Of a stretch of DNA of 7,063 nucleotides, positions 1-6,097 are shown one piece after another. The translations under genes were made by a program, and so were the position numbers. Where the stretch lies: positions 1 through 7,063 of the forward strand of contig JAEWHU010000024.1 of assembly GCA_023387635.1 (NCBI GenBank), written 5' to 3'. This stretch comes from Bacillota bacterium. GTDB taxonomy: Bacteria; Bacillota; Clostridia; Lachnospirales; Lachnospiraceae. The notes under the pieces were generated by a model. The model was given only the letters and a program-made list of their open reading frames with translations. It was not told the DNA's origin and did not search any database. Each line of letters opens with the position of its first letter. Positions within the stretch are counted from its first letter, which is position 1.

Positions 1-518
1 ATTATAATAAATTGATTGGTGTGTCAGAAAGAAAAAAACTACGTCTTCGTATCTATGATTTTAATACAGAGAAAGTCAAATTGGAACTTAAAAATCGATA
101 TGGTCAATATATGATGAAAGAAACAGCTACTATTTCTAGTGAAGATGCCATTGATTTAATATCTGGAAATAGTAGTAATCTACTTAATTATAACTCAACT
201 ATGACAGGTTCTGTTTATAATTTATTACATCATAGTTTGTATAAACCTACCTTATTAGTTGATTATGAGCGAGAAGCATATACTTATCCATTTGATAATA
301 TCAGAATTACTTTCGATAAAAATGTTAGAGTAAATAATTTTGATTTCAATATATTTAGCAATAAAATAAACATGGTACCAGTGTTTGATTCCGATGTTTT
401 TATTCTTGAAGTCAAATATGACCATATGATACCTAGTTTTTTGCTAAATGTAATCTCCACAATAACAGCTGAACGTTCTTCAATTAGCAAATATTGTATG
501 GGCAGGCGAAAAATTTAA
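1..518 (+). CDS. VTC-domain polyphosphate polymerase-like protein (5' end cut by window)
   Basis: The frame is open to the left edge (first full codon at position 3), so the TTG at 12 is probably not the start and the N-terminal part lies outside; 171 residues are visible. The pattern fits the VTC domain, a triphosphate-tunnel fold that makes polyphosphate from ATP in yeast Vtc4. Visible tunnel-like strands are RKKLRLRIY (residues 10-18, alternating Arg), VKLELKNR (25-32), a following MKET lysine, YEREAY and NIRITFD, then the acidic strand FILEVKYD, and a C-terminal helix ending in SISKY. These correspond to the basic residues that line the phosphate tunnel and the Glu that binds metal. No membrane segment is visible, so the visible part should be cytosolic. 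The stop lies 30 nt before the DUF4956 gene, a usual neighbour. Polyphosphate synthesis itself is inference; bacterial homologues are mostly uncharacterised. Confidence 0.85.
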   Translation, partial: YNKLIGVSERKKLRLRIYDFNTEKVKLELKNRYGQYMMKETATISSEDAIDLISGNSSNLLNYNSTMTGSVYNLLHHSLYKPTLLVDYEREAYTYPFDNIRITFDKNVRVNNFDFNIFSNKINMVPVFDSDVFILEVKYDHMIPSFLLNVISTITAERSSISKYCMGRRKI

Positions 519-548
519 AAAATATGATGTTTTAGAAAGAGGGTTAGA

Positions 549-1217
549 ATGAATAAGGAGAATTTATTTCAATTACTTTTAAATGGTACGGATGTATTTA
601 ACTTTGAAACTATAATATTTAATATATCAGTTTCATTAGTATTGTCATTATTTATATTTATAGTATATAAAAAGACTTTTCGTGGTGTCTTGTATTCACA
701 TAATTTTAATGTAACGATTATTATGATTTCATTAATTACTGCTATGGTAATGATGTTAATTGGTAGTAATCTAGCTATATCATTAGGTATGGTGGGTGCT
801 TTATCGATTGTAAGGTTTCGTGCTGCAATTAAAGAACCTAGAGATATAGCATTTTTATTTTGGGCGATTACAGTAGGATTAGCAGCTGGTTCCGGTACCT
901 TTATAATTGCTATAGTTGGTAGTATAACCATTGCTATCGTATTATTTATATTTGGTACTACTAATTATAATGATAACACGTATCTACTTGTAATTAAGGG
1001 GAATGAAATAAAAGTAGAAATGATTCAAGAAGTATTAAAACAGTTTAAGATTCCTAATAAATTTCGTATGAAAAACAGTAATAAGTTTAATACAGAAATT
1101 ACTTTAGAAATAACATTAAGAAAAATAAATGCAGATACACTAATAAATAATTTTTTAGAATTAGCAAATGTTGAAGAAGTACATATGGTTTCGTATAACG
1201 GAGAAGTAAGCGGTTAA
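549..1217 (+). CDS. DUF4956 family integral membrane protein
   Basis: The 222-residue protein has an N-terminal membrane domain and a soluble C-terminal domain. Hydrophobic segments lie near residues 21-41, 54-73 and 99-136 (the last long enough for two passes). The hallmark of the family is the conserved stretch from S78 to G114, with GALSIVRFRAAIKEPRDIAF followed by a glycine-rich LAAGSG turn. Residues 143-216 alternate beta and alpha elements and look like a small ferredoxin/ACT-like cytosolic domain. The ATG at 549 is supported by GAGGG at 539-543 with a 5-nt spacer. The gene lies 30 nt after the VTC gene and 6 to 24 nt before the CotH gene. DUF4956 proteins commonly accompany VTC and CotH genes, which suggests a membrane partner of the VTC protein, but no biochemical role is established. 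Family identification is firm; function is unknown. Confidence 0.9.
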   Translation: MNKENLFQLLLNGTDVFNFETIIFNISVSLVLSLFIFIVYKKTFRGVLYSHNFNVTIIMISLITAMVMMLIGSNLAISLGMVGALSIVRFRAAIKEPRDIAFLFWAITVGLAAGSGTFIIAIVGSITIAIVLFIFGTTNYNDNTYLLVIKGNEIKVEMIQEVLKQFKIPNKFRMKNSNKFNTEITLEITLRKINADTLINNFLELANVEEVHMVSYNGEVSG

Positions 1218-1241
1218 AAAATAATGAATCGTGGTGGTCTT

Positions 1242-3635
1242 ATGAGCAAGATAGTTATAATAAGATATATATTTACATTCATCTTATGTTCATTCATACT
1301 AGTAATATTTTCTAAGGAAATGATGCGAAAATCAAAGATTGTAAGTTATGAGGATAAGCTCTTTATTAATGAAATAATGATTTATAACCGTAATAGTCTA
1401 AAAGATCATGATGGTGATTATTCTGATTGGATTGAGCTATATAATAAATCGGAGGAAGAAATCAATTTAGCTGGTTTTGGTTTAACAGATAATACAGATA
1501 ATTTATTTAAGTGGACATTCTCTGATGTGGTAATTAAACCACATTCTTATCTATTAGTTTGGACATCAGGTAAGAATAAAAATATTGATATAAATGATTT
1601 ACATACTAACTTTAGTTTAGGAACCACTGATGATGTGGTTGTTTTATCTAATCCTGACGGAAGTTGGAGCAATATTGCCTTAATAGAAGATACCGGCGAA
1701 AATATATCCTATGGAAGAATACCAGATGGTGGAGAAAAATTTAATACTTTTCATGAAGGAACACCCAGGACATCAAATGATTTGGACTCTTTAATAGATG
1801 GCATTAATGCAAAGAGATTAGAACAACCTACTTTTTCTATGGATGGTGGGGTATATTTAACTGGTTTCTGGCTATCTATGACAACGAATATAGAGGGGGC
1901 TAGTATTTATTATACTATTGATGGAGAAGAACCCAGTAAGGAATCTCTCCTTTATAAAAAACCCATCTTTATCGATAAAAATAACAACAATGCGACTGTA
2001 ATTCGAGCCATCGTTTCTAAAGATGGATATCAAGAAAGTAATATACTCACTCACAGTTATTTTGTTAATGAAAGTCTATATAACAGTAATCATATCCCAA
2101 TTGTATCTATTGTAACCGACCCATACAATCTATTTGATTATAAGAAAGGTATCTATGTAAGTGGAAGAATATATGATGAATGGCTAGAAAGAAACAGTGA
2201 AATCATATCCAATATACCTGCAAATTATACTCAAAAAGGGAAAGAATGGGAGAGAAAGGCTCATATAGAGATATTCAATGGCGATAATAATAAAGTTATG
2301 AATCAGAATATTGGAATCCGAATCTCCGGTGGTTTTTCAAGGGCTAAAATAATAAAATCCTTATCTTTATATGCTAGAACATCTTATGATGATATGAATT
2401 TTTTTCGCTATGATTTTTCTAATAATGGCGACAAATCCCATATATTAAGTTTAAGTAAATTGGTATTAAGGACACCATCAACAGATGCACTTGGCTCATT
2501 TTTTCGAGATGATTTGATTCAAGGCTTCATAAGCGATGATTTGAATTTAGATACTCAAAAGAGTAATACCTGTATCGTATACATCAATGGTGAGTACTAT
2601 GGAATACAAAGTATTAAAGAAGGGTATAACAAAGAATATTTATCTAGTTATTATAATATCCCAACTAACGATGTTGTAATACTTAAAAATCCTACCGGAA
2701 CAGCTGGGATCGAAGTAAATGAGGGTATTATAGGAGATGAGATGCATTACAACAGAATGCATAATTTTATTGCCTCTAATGATATGTCCATACAAAGTAA
2801 CTATGATTTTGTAAAGACTTTATTGGATGTAGATAATTTTATTGAATATAATATATTGCAAATATACTCAGGAAATCGTGATTGGCCCGGTAATAATGTT
2901 AAAGTATGGAGAGAGAGAACTGAAAAGTATAATGAAACTGCTACCTATGGTAGGGATGGTAGATGGAGATGGCTGGTTTTTGATCTTGACTATGGATTAG
3001 GGCTTTATAGTAAAGAACATAGTATTAGGTACAATTTTGATATGTTAGATTTTGCCACAAAAGAGGACGGACCAATCTGGCCTAATCCGCCTTGGGCAAC
3101 CATTATGCTTCGTTCCTTATTAAAAAATAATGATTTCAAAACTAGGTTTATTAATACATTTGCTGATAGATTAAATACCATATATTCAGAAGAACACGTA
3201 TTAAACGAAATCACTAGATATAAAAACACATACTCTAACTATGTAGATGAACATATCAAGAGATGGAATATATTTAAGAATGATATAACGATATGGGAAT
3301 CAGAAATAAAAATTCTAGAGGATTTCGCATTCAATAGACCTAAGTATGTTAGAGAGCATATTATAAATCATTTTAACCTTACTGGTTTATATCAGTTACA
3401 TATAGAACAAAGTGAGGGTGGCTTCGTTAAAGTAAACAGTATTAAAGTTGATAATACTACATGGAATGGAGTCTACTTTAAAGGAATTGACATAGAGCTA
3501 GAAGCAATCCCAGAGGATGGATATCAATTTGTTAGTTGGAACGGCGATAAAATATCTAATAACAAAACAATCGTCATAAATGGTAATAGTGATATAGAGC
3601 TAAAAGTATCATTTCAAAAAAATCAAATGAAATAG
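1242..3635 (+). CDS. Membrane-anchored CotH kinase family protein with lamin-tail and chitobiase-like domains
   Basis: CotH proteins are atypical kinases; Bacillus CotH phosphorylates spore-coat proteins. From ATG 1242 (797 aa), the order is: signal anchor at residues 4-24; lamin-tail domain about 38-160 (LFINEIMIYN, DWIELYN, NLAGFGLTD); chitobiase/hexosaminidase C-terminal-like beta domain about 196-275 (ASIYYTIDGEEPS); CotH domain about 289-710; C-terminal InlB-B/bacterial-repeat-like domain about 716-791 (GYQFVSWNGD). Kinase features look intact: RISGG with nearby lysines (360-372), YINGEYYGIQSIKE (447-460), NRDWPGNN with D547, and FDLDYGLG with D581 and D583, matching the family's catalytic and metal-binding acidic residues. 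An in-frame ATG at 1224 would add six residues, but that segment encodes the GGTGG (1233-1237) that would serve as the SD for 1242, so 1242 is preferred. The LTD and beta domains suggest action outside the membrane, perhaps on wall or surface proteins; substrate unknown. The stop codon TAG straddles the left end of an inserted element. Confidence 0.9.
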   Translation: MSKIVIIRYIFTFILCSFILVIFSKEMMRKSKIVSYEDKLFINEIMIYNRNSLKDHDGDYSDWIELYNKSEEEINLAGFGLTDNTDNLFKWTFSDVVIKPHSYLLVWTSGKNKNIDINDLHTNFSLGTTDDVVVLSNPDGSWSNIALIEDTGENISYGRIPDGGEKFNTFHEGTPRTSNDLDSLIDGINAKRLEQPTFSMDGGVYLTGFWLSMTTNIEGASIYYTIDGEEPSKESLLYKKPIFIDKNNNNATVIRAIVSKDGYQESNILTHSYFVNESLYNSNHIPIVSIVTDPYNLFDYKKGIYVSGRIYDEWLERNSEIISNIPANYTQKGKEWERKAHIEIFNGDNNKVMNQNIGIRISGGFSRAKIIKSLSLYARTSYDDMNFFRYDFSNNGDKSHILSLSKLVLRTPSTDALGSFFRDDLIQGFISDDLNLDTQKSNTCIVYINGEYYGIQSIKEGYNKEYLSSYYNIPTNDVVILKNPTGTAGIEVNEGIIGDEMHYNRMHNFIASNDMSIQSNYDFVKTLLDVDNFIEYNILQIYSGNRDWPGNNVKVWRERTEKYNETATYGRDGRWRWLVFDLDYGLGLYSKEHSIRYNFDMLDFATKEDGPIWPNPPWATIMLRSLLKNNDFKTRFINTFADRLNTIYSEEHVLNEITRYKNTYSNYVDEHIKRWNIFKNDITIWESEIKILEDFAFNRPKYVREHIINHFNLTGLYQLHIEQSEGGFVKVNSIKVDNTTWNGVYFKGIDIELEAIPEDGYQFVSWNGDKISNNKTIVINGNSDIELKVSFQKNQMK
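3621..3633 (+). repeat. Left copy of 13-bp direct repeat flanking the MITE-like element
   Basis: The sequence aatcaaatgaaat here is identical, base for base, to 3783-3795. The two copies directly abut the ends of the inverted-repeat element and look like a target-site duplication. This copy encodes the last residues of the CotH protein, and its final T is the first base of the CotH stop codon. Thirteen bases is long for a target-site duplication, so a recombination-derived repeat is the alternative. Confidence 0.8.
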
Positions 3636-3782
3636 GTAATAGCGAAACATCAATATTATCAATATTTCATATGTGATTTATACAATTCCGGAGCGGAAGT
3701 TAAGCGGAATGAGCGTTGTAGCGGAGGAATTGGTATAAAGTGCGTATGAAATTCGTACACATAAAGTGTTTCGCAAATACCT
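3634..3782. mobile_element. 149-bp MITE-like element with terminal inverted repeats
   Basis: The ends are AGGTAATAGCGAAACA (3634-3649) and TGTTTCGCAAATACCT (3767-3782). The reverse complement of the second matches the first at 14 of 16 positions. An exact 13-bp direct repeat abuts both ends. Inside, 14-nt spacers on each side surround a long near-palindrome (3664-3752). There is no transposase or credible gene, so if mobile it is non-autonomous, moved in trans by an unseen transposase. It lies between two genes read in the same direction and appears to be a clean insertion at their junction. Alternatives are a REP/ERIC-like intergenic repeat or a conserved structured RNA. No copy number can be judged from one window. 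Confidence 0.75.
3664..3752. repeat. Long internal hairpin of the element
   Basis: ATTTCATA (3664-3671) pairs perfectly with TATGAAAT (3745-3752). TTTATAC (3677-3683) pairs with GTATAAA (3733-3739), and AATTCC (3684-3689) with GGAATT (3726-3731), leaving one bulged G at 3732. The stretch between the first and second blocks can be partly bridged by G-U pairs. The apex (3690-3725) holds AGCGGA at 3692, 3703 and 3720, plus a variant AGCGTT at 3712. In a read-through transcript this would form a stable stem that could be cut by RNase III or shield an mRNA end; that effect is inferred. Confidence 0.7.
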
Positions 3783-3795
3783 AATCAAATGAAAT
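3783..3795 (+). repeat. Right copy of 13-bp direct repeat flanking the MITE-like element
   Basis: Identical to 3621-3633. Its last two bases (AT, 3794-3795) are the first two of the ATG at 3794 that opens the deacetylase-like frame, so the duplication preserved that start codon. Confidence 0.8.
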
Positions 3796-4633
3796 GATGG
3801 GGGGGCTAACTATAAATAAAAGGGTAAGTATCAGAATAGTATTATTTACAGCACTATTAGTGTTACTAATGTATCCAATGACCTATAAGAAAATAAATAA
3901 TACCGTTCTTGAACTATATGTTGGATTTAAAATAAACATTTTAGAAAAAGGTCAAGTAGAGAAAGAAAAATCAAAGGATGAAATCTTTGTATCCATTATG
4001 TTTGATGGCGGATATAACAGTGTATATGAGAATGCTTATCCAATTCTTCTAGAGAATGATTTTACAGCAAGCATAGGAGTAATACCAACCTATACATATG
4101 AAGAGAAACATATGAGTTATAACGAGATTGCTTCCCTATATATTAAAGGATGGGATGTTCTTAATCAAACCTACTCCCATAAAGCCAACATGTACGATTA
4201 TTGTTATGAATTACTTGACGATATTCAACAAGCCAAAAAGTGGATGGATAACAAATATTTAAAAAGATCAAGTGATAAAGTAATAATTCCATTTGGTGAA
4301 ATAAATCCCTATTTGATACCTTTACTAAAAGAGGCTGGTTATGTAAGTATAAGAACATCGGATAATATAATATTACTTAATAATGATGAAATTAAATACT
4401 CAGAAGTAAAAGTTATCAATGTACAATCAGATACTACAGTTGTAGAATTAATTGATTTTTTAAAAAAGGCTAGTCTTAATAAAAAGGACGTACTTATTAT
4501 TTTTAATAAAATAGAAGATAATGTGATGGGGCGAACCTTAAGTTTTAGTACTGATAATTTTAAACAAATCATTGAATACATAAAAAACAATATGGATAAG
4601 TATGAGGTAGTAAACTTTTCAGATATTCAATAA
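3794..4633 (+). CDS. Membrane-anchored NodB/polysaccharide deacetylase-like protein, probable pseudoenzyme
   Basis: The 279-residue protein has one N-terminal membrane segment (about 13-28), a linker, then a NodB-like domain (about 63-279). Active members remove acetyl groups from peptidoglycan or other polysaccharides using a metal held by one Asp and two His. The motifs are recognisable but eroded. Motif 1, usually TFDDG, reads MFDGG (69-73): the catalytic Asp remains and the metal Asp is Gly. Motif 2, usually HSxxH, reads QTYSH (125-129): the first His is Gln. The motif 3 Arg appears replaced (IIPFG, 164-168). The late His of LxHD aligns with N238 in IIFNKI. It may therefore bind rather than cut glycans. 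Start is uncertain: ATG 3794 and 3797 are in frame, while the G run at 3799-3805 would best serve an ATA at 3812, giving an INKRVSIR start. It is the last gene of the CotH cluster and ends before a terminator. Confidence 0.8.
   Translation: MMGGLTINKRVSIRIVLFTALLVLLMYPMTYKKINNTVLELYVGFKINILEKGQVEKEKSKDEIFVSIMFDGGYNSVYENAYPILLENDFTASIGVIPTYTYEEKHMSYNEIASLYIKGWDVLNQTYSHKANMYDYCYELLDDIQQAKKWMDNKYLKRSSDKVIIPFGEINPYLIPLLKEAGYVSIRTSDNIILLNNDEIKYSEVKVINVQSDTTVVELIDFLKKASLNKKDVLIIFNKIEDNVMGRTLSFSTDNFKQIIEYIKNNMDKYEVVNFSDIQ
3799..3805 (+). promoter_or_regulatory. Seven-G tract at the start of the deacetylase-like gene
   Basis: Seven consecutive G residues lie directly after ATGAT. With G-U pairing they can act as a Shine-Dalgarno site, which would point to an initiation codon near 3812, where the in-frame codon is ATA rather than ATG. 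If translation instead starts at 3794 or 3797, the tract is coding (Gly-Gly) and any slippage would shift the frame. Confidence 0.4.
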
Positions 4634-4655
4634 ATAATAGCACAAAGAATTCAGG

Positions 4656-4691
4656 GAGGTAGGGGAGCATTATAACCTAACCTCTTTTTTT
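4656..4691 (+). terminator. Rho-independent terminator after the CotH/deacetylase-like cluster
   Basis: GAGGTAGG (4656-4663) pairs with CCTAACCTC (4676-4684), with one bulged base and a 12-nt loop, and is followed by seven T (4685-4691). It lies 22 nt past the + strand stop and 35 nt short of the convergent AraC gene's stop. On the - strand the same stem lacks a T run downstream, so it should act mainly on the + strand. No separate terminator for the AraC gene is visible. Confidence 0.8.
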
Positions 4692-4726
4692 ATTTATAAT
4701 TGTTTAACTTTACTATGTACTATTTA

Positions 4727-5899
4727 TTAATCTAATTGATTTGTTTTATTATCTCTATACTCGATGGGAGTTTGGTTTGTGATATCTTTAAATATCTTGT
4801 GAAAATAATTTTGTGTAGAGAAACCAAGTAAGGTTGAAATATGAACTAAGTTTATATCAGTATATCTAAGAAGTCTTTTAGCTTCATCGATTTTAATTTC
4901 GTTAAGGTATGTAGATAAGTTTTTACCTGTGTCTTCCTTAAAAACTCTACTCAAATAACTTCTATTAATATTAAGTTGATCTGCAATATCAGATACTGAA
5001 AGGCTGGAATAAACATTTGCAAGGGCATAATTAAAAACTTGGAATGAAATTTGTTTTTTTGCATTTAGTCTCTTGATTTTATTTACTCTGCTACTAAAGT
5101 CTAGAAGCATGTTAACCCATAAAGTAAATATATCATTATATTTATTAAGCTGCTCTAACTTTAGCAAATAAGAGTCAGATAACGATAAGGCATTTTCATA
5201 GTCTAATCCACCGTTAATAGCAGACCTTGACCCGAGTACAGCGGAGGTAATAAAAATGTTTTTGAAATTCTTCACAGAATTCATAGAAGTAATTCCAATA
5301 TTCGCACCACTAAAACTAATGTTTAAAATTAGCTTGTTTAATTCTTCCGTTTTACCAAATTCAATAAGTGATAGAAGCTCTTTTTCTAAGTCATATGAGT
5401 TGTGAATAACATTTATTTCTTCCGGTTCTATACTAATATTTCCTTTCTCTATTTCAAAGTTTGAATCATTGATAGGTGGTTCTTCATCATTAATTAGATA
5501 ATAGAGAAACGATAAATATTTTCCAAATTTAGACATGGTCATTTTTGGAGTCTTAGAAAAATAATTTATCAGATTTGAAATATCGGCGTTTTTCTCTTGA
5601 TTACATTCAGTAATAGTTTCTCTGATAATATTGCTATTAATATTGTTTTCGGCGATCAATCCTACAAAGATAAACAGATCTTCCTTCTTGGCATAAATAA
5701 AACCATGGTGCAAGAAAGCATTTGATATTGTGTGCTTATAGAAAATGCCATTTACTTTAAAATCTATATATTCAGGTATAGTAAATGTAGGCATAATACC
5801 GAAATCAGGAAATATAGCAATTCTATACTTATAGTCAAATAGCCCAACTGGAATGTTGGATATTTCATAAAATTTTTCTAGCTTTTTTACTATTTTCAT
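4727..5899 (-). CDS. AraC family transcriptional regulator
   Basis: The 390-residue protein has a C-terminal AraC DNA-binding domain of two helix-turn-helix units: about 298-322 (SVSDIADQLNINRSYLSRVF) and 347-371 (INLVHISTLLGFSTQNYFHK), followed by the usual TPIEYR end. Residues 1-140 form an unrecognised sensor-like domain and about 168-270 a helical middle region with SRSAINGGLDYENALSLSD, a pattern also seen in some other Firmicute AraC regulators. No membrane segment is seen, so it should be cytosolic. The frame extends to an ATG at 5965, but the start at 5899 is chosen because GGGAGGA (5904-5910) sits about 5 nt before it, and the extra 22 residues would be an implausible Leu/Tyr-rich tail. 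It diverges from the hydrolase gene, its likely target; the ligand is unknown. Confidence 0.92.
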   Translation of the reverse strand: MKIVKKLEKFYEISNIPVGLFDYKYRIAIFPDFGIMPTFTIPEYIDFKVNGIFYKHTISNAFLHHGFIYAKKEDLFIFVGLIAENNINSNIIRETITECNQEKNADISNLINYFSKTPKMTMSKFGKYLSFLYYLINDEEPPINDSNFEIEKGNISIEPEEINVIHNSYDLEKELLSLIEFGKTEELNKLILNISFSGANIGITSMNSVKNFKNIFITSAVLGSRSAINGGLDYENALSLSDSYLLKLEQLNKYNDIFTLWVNMLLDFSSRVNKIKRLNAKKQISFQVFNYALANVYSSLSVSDIADQLNINRSYLSRVFKEDTGKNLSTYLNEIKIDEAKRLLRYTDINLVHISTLLGFSTQNYFHKIFKDITNQTPIEYRDNKTNQLD

Positions 5900-5903
5900 G
5901 CAA

Positions 5904-5910
5904 TCCTCCC
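5904..5910 (-). promoter_or_regulatory. Ribosome binding site that fixes the AraC start
   Basis: On the - strand this reads GGGAGGA, followed by TTGC and the ATG at 5899. It is one of the strongest SD sites in the window and argues against the upstream ATG at 5965. Confidence 0.8.
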
Positions 5911-5934
5911 AAAAGGTGTAACAATAATACAATA

Positions 5935-5962
5935 ATAGTAACATAAGTGGAAGATAAATCAA
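5935..5962 (-). promoter_or_regulatory. Candidate promoter of the AraC gene
   Basis: Read on the - strand, TTGATT (5957-5962) is a possible -35 box and TACTAT (5935-5940) a possible -10 box, with a 16-nt spacer ending in TGT, so the -10 is of the extended TGn type. Initiation would fall near 5928, giving a leader of about 29 nt. The match is moderate and in an AT-rich region, so this remains a guess from pattern. Confidence 0.35.
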
Positions 5963-6004
5963 CAAGTTTTTAGTAAAATAGCTATAGGAGGATGAAAAAA
6001 GGAG

Positions 6005-6025
6005 TCTAGAAATGCTCCTTCTAGA
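6005..6025. promoter_or_regulatory. Inverted repeat in the divergent spacer, possible operator
   Basis: TCTAGAA (6005-6011) and TTCTAGA (6019-6025) are a perfect 7-bp inverted repeat separated by 7 nt. It lies 73 nt upstream of the hydrolase start and 106 nt upstream of the AraC start. It could bind a dimeric regulator, or form a small hairpin in the hydrolase leader RNA. No clear promoter for the hydrolase gene could be assigned in this spacer. Confidence 0.45.
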
Positions 6026-6087
6026 ATGAACAAATAAACATGAACATAATTACAGAAAATGGATAAACAATGAAAAACTAAAATGAG

Positions 6088-6092
6088 AGGTG
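6088..6092 (+). promoter_or_regulatory. Ribosome binding site of the hydrolase gene
   Basis: AGGTG (within GAGAGGTG) precedes ATG 6098 by 5 nt, a normal spacing, and marks 6098 as the start. Confidence 0.7.
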
Positions 6093-6097
6093 AAAAA

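Noticed and set aside
12..14. TTG as the true start of the first gene
   Set aside because: The frame is open upstream to the edge and the VTC domain is missing its N-terminal part, so the gene starts outside the window.
569..931. 120-codon minus-strand frame opposite the DUF4956 gene
   Set aside because: Antisense shadow of a well-supported membrane protein gene; its translation is low-complexity Ile/Asn-rich with no recognised domain.
3746..3784. A 12-codon frame (ATG at 3746, TAA at 3782) inside the element, with GGAGG at 3723-3727
   Set aside because: The SD is about 18 nt away and sits in a predicted stem, and the frame simply reads the right arm of the inverted repeats. No sign of a real peptide.
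4692..4726. Possible separate terminator for the AraC gene
   Set aside because: No stem followed by a T run is visible on the - strand in this stretch.
5900..5965. Longer N-terminus for the AraC protein, starting at ATG 5965
   Set aside because: The additional 22 residues are Leu/Tyr-rich and unlike an AraC N-terminus, and the strong SD lies directly before the ATG at 5899.
5985..6009. AGGAGG followed by a 5-codon frame (ATG AAA AAA GGA GTC TAG), a possible leader peptide
   Set aside because: The spacing between AGGAGG and ATG is only 1 nt, too short for initiation.
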